From Macrophomina tecta (taxonomy: Eukaryota > Ascomycota > Dothideomycetes > Botryosphaeriales > Botryosphaeriaceae): a stretch of 64,000 nt of DNA. Every line of letters starts with the position of its first letter. The stretch's first letter is position 1. The notes beneath the pieces are model-generated. The model was not told the DNA's origin. It saw nothing but the letters and a program-made list of their open reading frames with translations, and made no database searches. Below, piece after piece: positions 1 through 9,805 of the stretch. The stretch covers positions 3,348,001-3,412,000 of the forward strand of contig JAKSGN010000002.1 in the NCBI GenBank assembly GCA_024180945.1, read 5' to 3'. Both the position numbers and the translations under genes were made by a program.

Positions 1-87
1 ACTCGTATACGAGTAGTCCCGAGGCACGAGGGATTGCGATGAATAAGCAGGCTTATTGAGAAGCAACCATTGGCTACGATTACTATC

Positions 88-2010
88 CTAAATAGTTCGG
101 ATAGCGCCCTTGTCGAGCAGCAGCTTCACCACCTGCTCGTGGCCTCCTTCTGAAGCTGCCTGAAGTGCGTTGCCGAAGCGTCCACCCTGTGCGTTGACGT
201 TGGCGCTCTTGTCGACCAGCAGCTTCACCACCTGCTCGTGGCCTCCTTCTGAAGCTGCCTGAAGTGCGTTGCCGAAGCGTCCACCCTGTGCGTTGACGTT
301 GGCGCTCTTGTCGACCAGCAGCTTCACCACCTGCTCGTGGCCTCCAACTGAAGCTGCCTGGAGTGCGTTGCCGTAATATCCACCCTGAGCGTTGGCGTCG
401 GCGCCCTTGTCCAGCAGCAGCTTTACAATCTGCTCGTGGCCTCCAACCGAAGCCGCCTGGAGTGCGTTGCCGTACTCTCCACCTTGCGCGCTGACGTCGG
501 CACCCTTGTCCAGCAGCAGCTTAACAATCTGCTCGTGGCCTCCAACTAAAGCCGCTTGGAGTGCGTTGCCGTACTCTCCACCTTGCGCGTTGACGTCAGC
601 GCCCTCGCCCAGTAGCAGCTTTATAATTTGCTCGTGGCCTCTTTCTGAAGCCGCCTGGAGTGCGTTGCCGTAATATCCACCCTGCGCATTGACGTCGGCG
701 CCCTTGTCCAGCAGCAGCTTTACAATCTGCTCGTGGCCTCCAACTGAAGCTGCCTGGAGTGCGTTGCCGTAATATTCACCCTGCGCGTTGATGTCGGCGC
801 CCTTATCCAGTAGTAGCTTCACAATCTGCTCGTGGCCTCCAACAGAAGCCGCCTGGAGTGCGTTGCCGTAATATCCACCCTGAGCGTTGATGTCGGCGCC
901 CTCGTCTAGCAGCAGCTTCACAATCTGCTCGTAGCCTCTAACTGAAGCCGCCTGGAGTGCGTTGCCGTAATATCCACCCTGAGCGTTGATGTCGGCGCCC
1001 TTGTGCAGCAGCAGCTTCACCACCTGCTCGTGGCCTCCTTCTGAAGCCGCCTGGAGTGCGTTGCCGTAATATCCACCTTGCGCGTTGACGTCGGCGCCCT
1101 TGTCCAGCAGCAGCTTAACAATCTGCTCCTGGCCTCCAACTGAGGCCACATAGAGCGCGTTGCCGTACTCTCCACCTTGCGCGCTGACGTCGGCACCCTT
1201 GTCCAGCAGCAGCTTAACAATCTGCTCGTGGCCTCCAACTAAAGCCGCCTGGAGTGCGTTGCCGTACCCTCCACCTTGCGCGTTGACGTCGGCGCCCTCG
1301 CCCAGTAGCAGCTTTATAATTTGCTCGTGGCCTCTTTCTGAAGCCGCCTGGAGTGCGTTGCCGTACTCTCCACCTTGCGCGCTGACGTCGGCGCCCTTGT
1401 CCAGCAGCAGCTTCACAATCTGCTCGTGGCCTCCAACTAAGGCCGCCTGGAGTGCGTTGCCGTACTCTCCACCTTGCGCGTTGACGTCGGCACCCTTGTC
1501 CAGCAGCAGCTTAACAATCTGCTTGTGGCCTCCAACTAAAGCTGCCTGAAGTGCGTTGCCCAAGTATCCACCCTGTGCGTTGACGTCGGCGCCCTTGTCG
1601 ACCAGCAGCTTCACCATCTGCTCGTGGCCTCCAACTGAAGCTGCCTGGAGTGCGTTGCCGTACTCTCCACCCTGAGCGTTGACGTCGGCGCCCTTGTCCA
1701 GCAGTAGCTTTACTATCCCTTTATGCCCCTTCTCTGCCGCCACGCAGAGCGATACCCAGTAGTCGTCGCTTGTGGCTTGGTCATCGGCTCTCTCTCCTAG
1801 CAACTTTTGAGCCGTTGCCTCTTGGCCATGTCGGGCAGCCCACAATAACGCCGAACCTCCAGACTGTCGTATGTTGTAACGGTAGAGATAGGTATTTAGC
1901 AGACGGTAAAGGCGGCGGTTGGCTTGTGCAAAGGCGTTGATATCTCTCTCTAATTCTAGGTTTTCCGATATGCAACAAAGTACTTCATTCGCTAGATGAA
2001 GAAGCGGCAT
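88..2010 (-). CDS. F-box-like / ankyrin-repeat protein
   Basis: One intact 640-residue frame starting at the ATG at 2010. Residues 4-47 (leucine-rich, LANEVL start) look like the degenerate F-box that often precedes ankyrins in ascomycetes. Two ordinary ankyrin repeats follow, then about 16 copies of a 33-residue unit with the core GADVNAQGG..GNALQAAS. The DNA copies (99 bp) are near-identical, so the array expanded recently by unequal exchange or gene conversion. Expected role: protein binding, perhaps a substrate adaptor of an SCF ubiquitin ligase or a recognition module like those in fungal nonself proteins; no NACHT or effector domain is seen. The protein ends a few residues after the last repeat. 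Coding is certain; the F-box call is inference. Confidence 0.85.
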   Translation of the reverse strand: MPLLHLANEVLCCISENLELERDINAFAQANRRLYRLLNTYLYRYNIRQSGGSALLWAARHGQEATAQKLLGERADDQATSDDYWVSLCVAAEKGHKGIVKLLLDKGADVNAQGGEYGNALQAASVGGHEQMVKLLVDKGADVNAQGGYLGNALQAALVGGHKQIVKLLLDKGADVNAQGGEYGNALQAALVGGHEQIVKLLLDKGADVSAQGGEYGNALQAASERGHEQIIKLLLGEGADVNAQGGGYGNALQAALVGGHEQIVKLLLDKGADVSAQGGEYGNALYVASVGGQEQIVKLLLDKGADVNAQGGYYGNALQAASEGGHEQVVKLLLHKGADINAQGGYYGNALQAASVRGYEQIVKLLLDEGADINAQGGYYGNALQAASVGGHEQIVKLLLDKGADINAQGEYYGNALQAASVGGHEQIVKLLLDKGADVNAQGGYYGNALQAASERGHEQIIKLLLGEGADVNAQGGEYGNALQAALVGGHEQIVKLLLDKGADVSAQGGEYGNALQAASVGGHEQIVKLLLDKGADANAQGGYYGNALQAASVGGHEQVVKLLVDKSANVNAQGGRFGNALQAASEGGHEQVVKLLVDKSANVNAQGGRFGNALQAASEGGHEQVVKLLLDKGAIRTI

Positions 2011-2930
2011 TGCTAAAGTAGCATTTAGCTAGTGGGCGTTATGATCCTATTACGGCACAGCAAGAAGGGAAGGAGAAGAAGCGCTGAGCTGGAGGAAATC
2101 GGACCCACCAGCAATAACACAGCCAAAGCGCGAAGCGCCCGTGACCACCTTGATGACTCAGCGAACAACACCGCGGTCACAATGCCAAGACCTGACCACC
2201 CAACCTGACCACCAGAACCGCCGCGGTCACAGCCAGCGGTCACAGCTACTATTTCCTACCATATATAGATCACACTCGTTACAGCAGATAGGACCTTCGT
2301 GGTCAACTTGTCAATTGATTCTTACCCCTATACTGCGTGCAGACCTCCCCTGCCTACCGCCACGGCCCCCAGAAAGCCTACGCTACCTGACGATACGCCC
2401 GACCTCCCCCAGAAAGAGTAACGGCGTAACAGATCCATAGCGATTGTGGTGATGGTGAAAGCGATTCTAGGCAACAAGGAACGCGGCTGCTAAAGATAGC
2501 CAGCACGTGACCGTTGAAGGAAGTTTCTGGAAGAACGGCCACACTTTAAGTCAATTAAGCATAGTGGAATAATTCCCCAGCTCCGCCTCCGCTTCGGACC
2601 TTCGGCCCTACGCTACGGCTTCGCCGGGGGATTATCATCCTTTCCACGGCGCCCTCCTTCACGTCCGCCTTTGTGCCGCGCGAGACGCGCGCCGCCTCTA
2701 ATATATACTCTAGTCAGCCAGCTTGAAAGACGACGAGAGGTCTAAACGGCGACTGGTGGAGATGATTAGTAAAACTTGTCAGAATAATGTTCGCCGTTCT
2801 AGAAGATCTTGACAACAGCCTAGCTGCTACACTTCTTCCGCCTTCCCGTAAGTTTAATATTTCTTTAGTCACATCCCAGAATTCCAAATATGTCGACAAA
2901 GATAGGGTACACAATATGACGAAGCTGGTT
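2011..2930. other. intergenic, repeat-like, no gene seen
   Basis: No convincing gene. Around 2190-2250 the word GCGGTCACA recurs. At about 2566-2641 a roughly 75-bp imperfect fold-back (GGAATAATTCCCC against GGATGATAATCCCCC) encloses CT/CG-rich sequence and looks like the end of a mobile element. I cannot assign it to a family. Confidence 0.4.
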
Positions 2931-3570
2931 TCAGAATATATACGACCATCCCTCAATGATAGTGCACTTCACATCCTTTCCCTGTGAGACCAGATAGTTT
3001 TCCTCTACTGGGAAGTTGGTACGAAGAGCCACGAAAGTGGTCGAGATGCCTTGGGCTGCTGCACAGAAGATCTGTCCAAGAGCCAAGTTTGGATCTGTGA
3101 CCGAAACTCGGCGCATCGCGGATCTAACCATCCCCTCTATGAACTCTTGCTCCTGGAGAATGTCTATAACAACAGCAGACTGGACCTTTCCCTTGCCCAA
3201 AGCCAGAAGAATGGAAAATGTGTCGTCCTGGAGAAATGGCGGCCGATACGCCATGACAGCGTGCGCAGGTTTGACCACTGCGAGGGAAGACGAGGGAAGA
3301 CACCGGTACGCGGTTGATATAAGTCCACTCTCCCGCAGGGATGATAATCACGTGCGGATCGAGCACGCGTTCATTCCTGGCCGAGAACCGTAGGATGCAT
3401 ATATCAACCGCCCCACGAGCAAGCGCCCGGTGGGTCCAGGCGATTGACAGGGGTGAGGCTACTCGCCGGACTGTTCGATTCCCGGATTCTGGAACGCATG
3501 CATCCAGAGAAAGGCCTGAGCCAGTATATTTAAAGGCAATGTCTGGGTCAGACGCAGCCTCTCCAACAGA
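2931..3570 (-). CDS. possible decayed or spliced hypothetical gene
   Basis: Two coding-like stretches lie on the minus strand in different frames. One, about 3310-3570, reads as open protein containing LDPHVIIIPAGEW. The other, 2931-3278, contains LALGKGKVQSAVVIDILQE and ends at a stop at 2931. The only intron joining them that I can see (GTACCG to CGCAG) is about 32 nt, too short, and does not keep frame. This may be a gene with an unresolved structure, a pseudogene, or chance reading frames. No family is recognised. Confidence 0.22.
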
Positions 3571-3578
3571 TCAACAAA

Positions 3579-3905
3579 ATGCCACGCAACTCCTGCCAGA
3601 ACCCAGCCCTTTACGCCAGGCTCGAGTGTATGAGAACTCCGCTCGTGCCTTTCTACCGTCTTCCAACCGGACCACCACACCCGCGTTTTCCCAAATCCAT
3701 TCTGAACTTTTGGCTCCTAAGTGAGTCCGACATAGATAGCATCGCATGCTACTACTCGCAAACCGAGATGGACCAATATACATCCTCTTACCCGGTACGC
3801 ATGTACTGGGACGACCGGATATTCGCCCGCATGAGTAGGACAGAGAGGCTGTATATAAAACGGATGGAGCTTGGCAAATTTATCGGGCTTTGGAGTGAAT
3901 GGTGA
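3579..3905 (+). CDS. hypothetical small protein
   Basis: A 108-residue single-exon frame. I chose the ATG at 3579 (AAAATG context) because a TATATTTAAAG box lies about 55 bp upstream, the spacing seen at many other genes here. The C-terminal half (SDIDSIACYYSQTEMDQY, then an Arg-rich MSRTERLYIKRM stretch) is more protein-like than the N-terminus. No signal peptide, membrane segment or known domain. It converges on the gene at 3970-4508. A second frame from 3539 overlaps it and cannot be fully excluded. Confidence 0.4.
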   Translation: MPRNSCQNPALYARLECMRTPLVPFYRLPTGPPHPRFPKSILNFWLLSESDIDSIACYYSQTEMDQYTSSYPVRMYWDDRIFARMSRTERLYIKRMELGKFIGLWSEW

Positions 3906-3969
3906 AAAGCTTGTATTTTAATCTTCGTTATAAATGAGTCACCTTTATCTACCATGTATCTTGTCCCTA

Positions 3970-4508
3970 TTATCCCTTTAGAAGCCGATCAAGCCGGGTG
4001 CTGGCCATCAGGTCCTTCCATCCAATTTGGGCTGTCATATTAGCACATGGCGACATGGCACCTGATCTATAGACATACCTTGCCCCTTGCTGTTGATATC
4101 GCGAATAATGCGCGTGAGGAGCTGGACTGCCACACGGCTCGCGATGGATTTAATACAAGGAAGCTTCTGACCTAGAAGCATTTTATTTGCGAGCTGGTCC
4201 AGCGTCGGAGCAGATTCCGTTTGTTCGACTTGGGCGATCTGTTGGCTATGGTGGCCCCCCTCGTTTTCCTTTCCGGCAATTCTTGGCCGCTTGTTTGCGA
4301 TGCGGCCCTCCAAGACGTGCTCCCTCAGTAACGCCAGCTGGGTTACCATCGCATCGTGACGATTGTTCTCAGCTGTCACGAGGTCATCGATTCGAGTAAG
4401 AAAGTCGCCTTGTAACGTCAGTTGCGTCAAAATTAGGTGTCAGAACGCTTTGGTACTTGAAGGTGGCCTGTCCAGGTCAAAAGAACGCGCTCTCTTTCGC
4501 GAAACCAT
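3970..4508 (-). CDS. small nuclear-type coiled-coil protein, 3 exons
   Basis: Three exons, 4457-4508, 4079-4408 and 3970-4031, join in frame to 147 residues. The introns are 48 nt (GTACCA to ACAAG) and 47 nt (GTATGT, branch GCTAATA, ACAG). The protein starts MVSRKRARS and has a second basic patch (NKRPR) near residue 60, both like nuclear signals. A predicted amphipathic coiled-coil (FLTRIDDLVTAENNRHDAM) sits near the start and a second helical region near the end. A TATA box at about 4570 is 62 bp before the ATG. No family is recognised. It is the first of several short basic/coiled-coil genes with this architecture. Confidence 0.7.
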
Positions 4509-4924
4509 GCTGCTCGTTGAACACGGTTGAGCTTTAGTTCTGGAGCTCCCGCAGAAGGGCAGCTCTATAAATATAACACCCGGCAGTCTTTCGCAAAAGG
4601 TTGCCAACACTCATAACGACAGTCGGATGTCAGTTACCGGGGTTCGGCCTTTGCACAGTGGCGGTCTCCCGCCTGTCGGCATGCGGCCGGAGCGACGCGG
4701 CGCTTGCGGGGGTGGGGCTGCACGGCGCTTGCGAGAGCGGCTAGCATGGGCGCCCTGCAAGTGCACTGCATAGGGGCGAGAGACAAGATATAAATATCCA
4801 AGCTCACTCACCTGAAGTATGATAGAGCATTTGTGCACCCTGTTTTTTCTTTCAAGAAGCACTGTCTACTCTTTCAGACGAGATCGAACGCCCCTCTCAA
4901 GCTGCTCACGTAGTCCTATCAAAT

Positions 4925-5443
4925 ATGGTCGTAAGTGATACGTTCGTTCTAAATCTATGAATAAATGGCCAATCGCGGCAGACAACTCGATCGCAGACAT
5001 CGACAACACCAACCAACCCGTCGGCTCATCGTCATCCGAGCACGATGATATCCAGTCATCCGAGCACGGCTCCACTCACCCAAAATGTAGCCGAAACGCC
5101 GGCTATCCTGCCGCAGAACCATACGCATCCCCACGCGCCGCCTTCGGTCATCAGTCTGGGCTCGAGCCCCTCCCCGCCTGCCTCTCCGATGATGGAGGGG
5201 TCACGACGCGAAGACTTTGCGCCATCCCATCTCCTTCAGGAAAAAGAAAAATGGCACTGCCGCTGCGACAATGCAGCTCTAGTAGTGAAGTATGAGGAGA
5301 GGATTGCTGCGTGCGAAGTGTTGCTGCATGAATTCCACCGCCACATTGTCGCTCAACAGACAGAGTCGCAGTCTCTTCGCGCGGAGCTTGCTGCCCAGAG
5401 GCAATGGTGGGAAAGGCTTGCCCAGCTGTTCGCAGGTCGCTGA
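4925..5443 (+). CDS. small coiled-coil protein, 2 exons
   Basis: A 6-nt first exon (ATG GTC, 4925-4930) precedes a 51-nt intron with a consensus GTAAGT donor and GGCAG acceptor. Exon 2 (4982-5443) completes 155 residues. Ser/Thr/Pro-rich residues up to about 85 are followed by a strong coiled-coil (EERIAACEVLLHEFHRHIV ... ESQSLRAELAAQRQWWERL). No hydrophobic segment. It is divergent from the 3970-4508 gene and built the same way: short, MV start, tiny intron, coiled-coil end. A TATAAATA box lies at about 4790. The tiny first exon rests on the donor consensus and frame only. Confidence 0.6.
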
Positions 5444-7133
5444 TACGACGGGGTTCTAAGATATTACGAGTGATTTCTGTGCTTGATGTTGGGGTGTCTG
5501 CGGAACGATTTCTGAGGAGACGAGATATGCAGCGGGTATACCGAAACAATGATCAGCAACTCCCTGAAGAGCCTCAAATGCCGTGACAGCGTGATCTCTG
5601 ATTATTACGAATGTGAGATTGTGGCATGTGTGGAGCAGGCTGGTCGGGAAGGACCGATGAAGCAGTCTTTCCTGGGCATTAAATGTCTTTGTTACGGCCA
5701 GCGTTGCACTAGCGCCGCGCTAACCGTTCACCCCTCTTAGGTAGCTTCCAGCAGAGTAGCTCTTACGAAGAACATGACAATACAAGCATTCTGAACCTAC
5801 CCTTTGGAATCCTTACTGCCGGTTATAACAGTCTTCAGGCTGTAATTGAGCGAAGCTCGCAGCTTGGACTGAGGTATTTGTAGAATCCACGATCGTGCCC
5901 AAGCCGTAGAAACAAGTAGAGTCCTTCCTGCTCTTGTCAGTGTAGGCACCTCGTGCTCTAGTCCCCACCCCTTCGGGCGCACGCCGAAGGGTGCGGGTAT
6001 CGGAGACTCATCCCGCTTCACTCGCTCCATCCATGGAGCCGAGAGCCCCATGATCATGGCGGCTTGTGTTCGGCAAAGCTTCCAAGCCCTGGTATACGGC
6101 AGTGCGCACGAGCGAGTGGTATCAAATAAAGCATCGAAGGCCAATGCTTTAAGATACGGATGTGTTGCCACGTAAAACGGGTACCTCCCACTCCCAGCAT
6201 CGATAGGCAGTGAAATCGTCCGCTCGCGTTGGTAGGCCGCGCCATTCGTGTTGCTCGCCAGGTTGGAATAGATCGACGGCACTCTTGTGGCGCGTCCGAG
6301 GCTGAGCGGGGACAAGGTTTGGGCGTCGGATGGCCTGAGTATCTGAGAGGGTGCAGATGGACGCGAGCGTTGGTCGTGTCATGTGGAAGGGAGGATGCCG
6401 CCATCAGTTCGTCCAATAAGGGCGCTAGGTTGAAGTGTCTTCTGCGGGTACGACTCTTGCTGGCCAGAACACTCCCCCGTGCCACATGCATACACGCGTA
6501 AGGCGATTGGCCACCCCAGTGCTCCGGTAGGCTTCCCATGGCTTCATATTGCCTAGCACGGGCTGCGAACAAGGACTCAGACGGCGCCAAACCCCCAACC
6601 GCCAACACCCAACCCCGCTTTGACTTGTTGGTGGCACCAGTCCGAGGCGAACTCCAAGTGAAGTGATGCAACGAGCGGCGGCTACCTCGCCCCCCAGCCC
6701 CATCACAGCCCCTTCACCACCAGTTGAGGTAGATTAGTAGACGTCATCACTGCCACACGAACCTCTGCCTGAGGAGGAATACGCCTGTGGCCGTTCACCG
6801 CCGTTGGACACACCGCAATGAACATTGTCGTGACGCGCGGGCTGGGGGCGTGAAGTTCCTCCGCCATGGCAGTGTAAGCCAACGAGTCGACACGGTGGGA
6901 CTCAAGCCGACTAGTCTCATGCTGCGGCACTACCTGGGGGTGACGTGGCCAGGGGAGCGGTACAGGAGAAGGCGTCAACCTCGGGGTGATTACTATGAGA
7001 GTAAGTGGATCCAGGGTTTAATCAGGTGATGTGGCTGCGGGCGAGCATAAAAGGATGTCTGTCCCCGTCCAGCTACCTCAACCAAGCCATCACCTTCGCT
7101 CCATCACTTGTTGTTCTCAGCGCCTTTCTCACC
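5444..7133. other. gene-poor stretch with a possible repeat ORF
   Basis: The only long frame is on the minus strand at 5797-6315 (172 residues, ending at 5797). It contains SAPWMERVKRDESP and GVRPKGWGLEHEV and has a near-palindrome CTCCATCCATGGAG inside. It has no domain, no TATA box and unusual composition, and overlapping frames are equally open, so I treat it as likely repeat sequence rather than a gene. From 6700 to 7046 I see nothing else before the TATA box of the next gene. Confidence 0.35.
7047..7054 (+). promoter_or_regulatory. TATA box of the 7134 gene
   Basis: ATAAAAGG sits about 86 bp upstream of a CACCATG start. It is one of a series of similar boxes at comparable distances in this window. 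Confidence 0.6.
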
Positions 7134-7763
7134 ATGACGGCTACAATCAACGGCACCTTAATCGCCTGCAACCTTCAACTGACCCCCGATATCCTTTCTC
7201 TCTTCCATGGAGGATATTTGAGCGTGGTTAACCAACAGAGCCTTGAGGAGGTGGACTTGCTGGCGGCGAGCACGCTTTTCGACCTCAGCGAAGCCCTGGC
7301 CTCGCTGAACCAGGAAGACTTTTCTCGCAGCAGCCTTCCCACTGACGAGCGGCGGGTCGATGGGACGGAAGGTTCCGGTCCTAGCGGGGCTGGTGACGAA
7401 GCCACCGCCGGTGAAACGGTCACGTCTTCTGCATCGTCCCTCAGTGATGAGAGCTCGGTGACAGACACGCCTCCGTCCCGTATGACTCCTGGAGAAACCG
7501 CCGAGGTTCCGCTACTCTCGTCGGCTGAGGCATTTTCTTACGAAGTGCCATCCAACGGCCCAGATCACCGGATCGAAGAGGTCATGAGCGCGGAGGAGCT
7601 GGAGGAAGCCTGGTTTGACTTCGAAAGCTACCAAAGCAGCAGCTGCACGGAACCCTCGACAACGGTCTCCAGTAGTCCGGTCAGTCATTCCCAGAGCGCG
7701 GCGAGGATCGGGACGAATGTGGACGACGCTGAGAACGAGATCGCAGCCAGGGAAGGTTGGTGA
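7134..7763 (+). CDS. acidic Ser-rich hypothetical protein
   Basis: 209 residues from the CACCATG at 7134; an upstream in-frame start exists but lies before the TATA box at 7047. The first 60 residues are helical (LTPDILSLFHGGYLSVV). The rest is Ser/Glu/Thr-rich and probably disordered, ending with an acidic cluster (EVMSAEELEEAWFDFESYQ) that resembles an acidic activation domain. No known family. The stop (TGA at 7761) is in the same frame as the next coding region, which begins 21 nt later, so the two may be one gene interrupted by a stop. Confidence 0.6.
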   Translation: MTATINGTLIACNLQLTPDILSLFHGGYLSVVNQQSLEEVDLLAASTLFDLSEALASLNQEDFSRSSLPTDERRVDGTEGSGPSGAGDEATAGETVTSSASSLSDESSVTDTPPSRMTPGETAEVPLLSSAEAFSYEVPSNGPDHRIEEVMSAEELEEAWFDFESYQSSSCTEPSTTVSSSPVSHSQSAARIGTNVDDAENEIAAREGW

Positions 7764-7784
7764 TTCACCATAATACACAGGACG

Positions 7785-8375
7785 ATGGCTGACCCTGCAT
7801 CAGGAGACATTGACGCCAGCGAAAACAACGCCAACGGCCATGACGATGATGATGACGACGACGACGACGACGACGTCATTATTATCGACATTCGACCTGC
7901 AAGAGGAGCCGTCCATACGGACCAAGATCACGATGCCGTTACGCTCGACACGCGCAGCGTCCAACCAAGACTAGAAAAAGCCAGCAGAACTCCAAGGAGG
8001 AAGCGACGTAGAGTCGATCGTTCAAGCGTTGTGCCGTATTCGCTCTCGTCACCGCGGAGGCAGCGTAGCGCCGAGCGGTCGCCGGAGGTCGTCCACAGAT
8101 GGACGTCTTTCACCGGGCTGTGGGCAGAGATCTGTATCTTTGCGATGAAGAGGCCAAGCCTAAGCAGGGCAATCGAGGCCATGGACGGTTACGTGAGGCT
8201 CGTGGAGGACGATGGGCTGGATTTCCAGCTGTGGAAGGATCCGCTGAGGCAGCATTGGCGCGAATTGAAACGGCGATGGGAGCAGCACAGCGACGAGGAA
8301 GTGGGCGGTAAGGAACTCCAAGGAATATTTAAGGGAGCTGGGAGGCTGTTGAAGGCAGTTTTGAACTCTTGCTGA
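7785..8375 (+). CDS. Asp-tract nuclear-type protein, in frame with the previous gene
   Basis: 196 residues. An 11-residue aspartate run is encoded by a GAC/GAT repeat near 7843, followed by a basic cluster (PRRKRRRVD, like a nuclear signal) and a C-terminal helical domain containing HRWTSFTGLWAEICIFAMK and LWKDPLRQHWRELKRRW. No family is recognised. It lacks its own TATA box, lies in the same frame as the 7134 gene and is separated from it only by TGA plus 21 nt. A GTGAT..CACAG segment of exactly 21 nt would restore the frame but is too short for a normal fungal intron. Confidence 0.6.
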   Translation: MADPASGDIDASENNANGHDDDDDDDDDDDVIIIDIRPARGAVHTDQDHDAVTLDTRSVQPRLEKASRTPRRKRRRVDRSSVVPYSLSSPRRQRSAERSPEVVHRWTSFTGLWAEICIFAMKRPSLSRAIEAMDGYVRLVEDDGLDFQLWKDPLRQHWRELKRRWEQHSDEEVGGKELQGIFKGAGRLLKAVLNSC

Positions 8376-9011
8376 TATGCAATTAACGCACCATTGGGTA
8401 CCACTACAGTTTTGCGCTTTGCTCACGACGTGACGTGCGGGTTCGAGAACAGGTGGGTATGCACTGCCGAGCAGGCCCCCACACTAACGTTTCCTGGGTA
8501 GCGCCACGGCGCCCGGCACGCCCGGCTTGTGGGGCTCTGGACGGGCGCAATCCAGGAACACAGGAGTTCTCCATATTAGCGAAGGCGATAAGAGACACTA
8601 GCCAAGGTCTGTGGAGAGATAGGCGCTAGCTGTCTCCATCGCTTTGTCTGTGGCTTATGCAGGTGCGTGGCGGGGAATGTCGATGTTGATGGTGGCCCCA
8701 GCCTCGTTAAGCCGACCCTGTAAAGCGCGGTGATGATCGGCTTGTCGCACGTGGAGAACGTAGGCACTGACGCCTCCAGTCTCGACAAATCACGAGCAGC
8801 TCGGAAGTCCGCGATGGAGAGTTTGGCCTGTGAAAAGAGCCGACCTACGGTTATGAACGCATTTTTCACAGGCGCTACCTGCGCATCAGTAAGCCCGCAC
8901 GGGCAATGACCCCGTAGGAGACGTGACCACGAGCTCGCGGGCGTGACCAGCCGCCCCTACGGGACCTGTGCCCTTGCGGTCAAGATCTGGGGTGGACCAC
9001 GCTGGCTGTGT
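8376..9011. other. intergenic, no gene seen
   Basis: Short open frames on both strands have no supporting motif. I see no promoter or repeat until the GC-rich array beginning near 8890. Confidence 0.4.
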
Positions 9012-9154
9012 GGGAGCCTGTCCCGTGCGGCACAAGCCCGCGAGGGAATCTGTCCCGTGCGCCCTCAGCCCGTGGGGGAGCCAATCCCGTGCAGCAGAGG
9101 CCCGCAAGGGATCCTTTCCCGTGCGTCAGAGGCCCACAGGGGAACTGGTCCCGT
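9012..9154. repeat. 32-bp GC-rich tandem repeat
   Basis: Four diverged copies of a 32-bp unit plus a partial fifth start at 9012, 9044, 9076, 9108 and 9140. The common core is GGGAnCCTGTCCCGTGCG followed by GCCCGC. Each unit contains TCCC..GGGA arms and could form a small hairpin. More diverged copies continue upstream to about 8890. It encodes nothing convincing. Confidence 0.7.
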
Positions 9155-9496
9155 AGCCGCTCAATCCTTGTTTGCCGATGTTCCCATGCGGGAAATTCTT
9201 CTGTGCGGACAAGGAGATCAGCGAGCTCATCATGCGTTACCTTTTTCTGAGCCCAAAGAAATTATAATAGTATGATTGTATTGCCAAATATACCGCGAGA
9301 AAGTGAAGCAGGCAATATTTGACGATTCTGCGCGCAAGGCGCATCTACCAGGCGCTGAGAAGATCGATCATCAGGGCGGGGCCCGTCCTCTCCTGAAGAT
9401 CATCTCACAAGGGTTATCCGACCTTCTCGCTCATCTATAAATATCCACAGCCGCCGATCGATGACGCCGGAGAACGAAGATGTCATAACGCCGTAC

Positions 9497-9727
9497 ATGG
9501 TTCCAGTTGTGACGGCGGCGCTTACCGAGGCAGATAGCCTCGTTCGTACCACAGCTGGGTTTTATGCTGTCGGCATTCTGCTTCACGGGATTCTTACGAC
9601 TACTGTAGTTTCTTGGAAGCCTCTACGGGCCCTTCCCACATTGCCAAGCCTTCATCTGCAATACCAGTACGAGGGTGATGTCGCAGTTATTGGGGGGAAG
9701 GGTGGGAAACAAGGCATCAAAGTGTAG
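9497..9727 (+). CDS. small hydrophobic protein
   Basis: 76 residues from the ATG at 9497. The in-frame ATG at 9461 lies only 25 bp after the TATAAATA box at 9436, so it is probably upstream of transcription; 9497 gives the usual spacing of about 60 bp. Residues 18-42 (VRTTAGFYAVGILLHGILTT) form one possible membrane segment. The tail is Gly/Lys-rich. No family is known, and coding status rests on the promoter and frame only. Confidence 0.35.
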   Translation: MVPVVTAALTEADSLVRTTAGFYAVGILLHGILTTTVVSWKPLRALPTLPSLHLQYQYEGDVAVIGGKGGKQGIKV

Positions 9728-9805
9728 ACGGTTGCCCGAACAGGGCGAGTGTTATGCGATTTTGATCTAGTTACATGAGGCTGCTATCTTGATTGTCCGC
9801 TCCCG
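9728..9805. other. short convergent spacer
   Basis: The two flanking genes converge here; nothing notable. Confidence 0.3.

Noticed and set aside
1..14. 14-bp palindrome ACTCGTATACGAGT at the window edge
   Set aside because: Too short and isolated to interpret.
392..1549. Long plus-strand frames opposite the ankyrin gene
   Set aside because: They are the mirror of the 99-bp ankyrin repeats and have only Ser/Pro/Ala-rich repetitive content.
5797..6671. Minus-strand frames of 172 and 205 residues as genes
   Set aside because: Overlapping frames equally open, no domain, no TATA box, odd composition; described only as possible repeat sequence.
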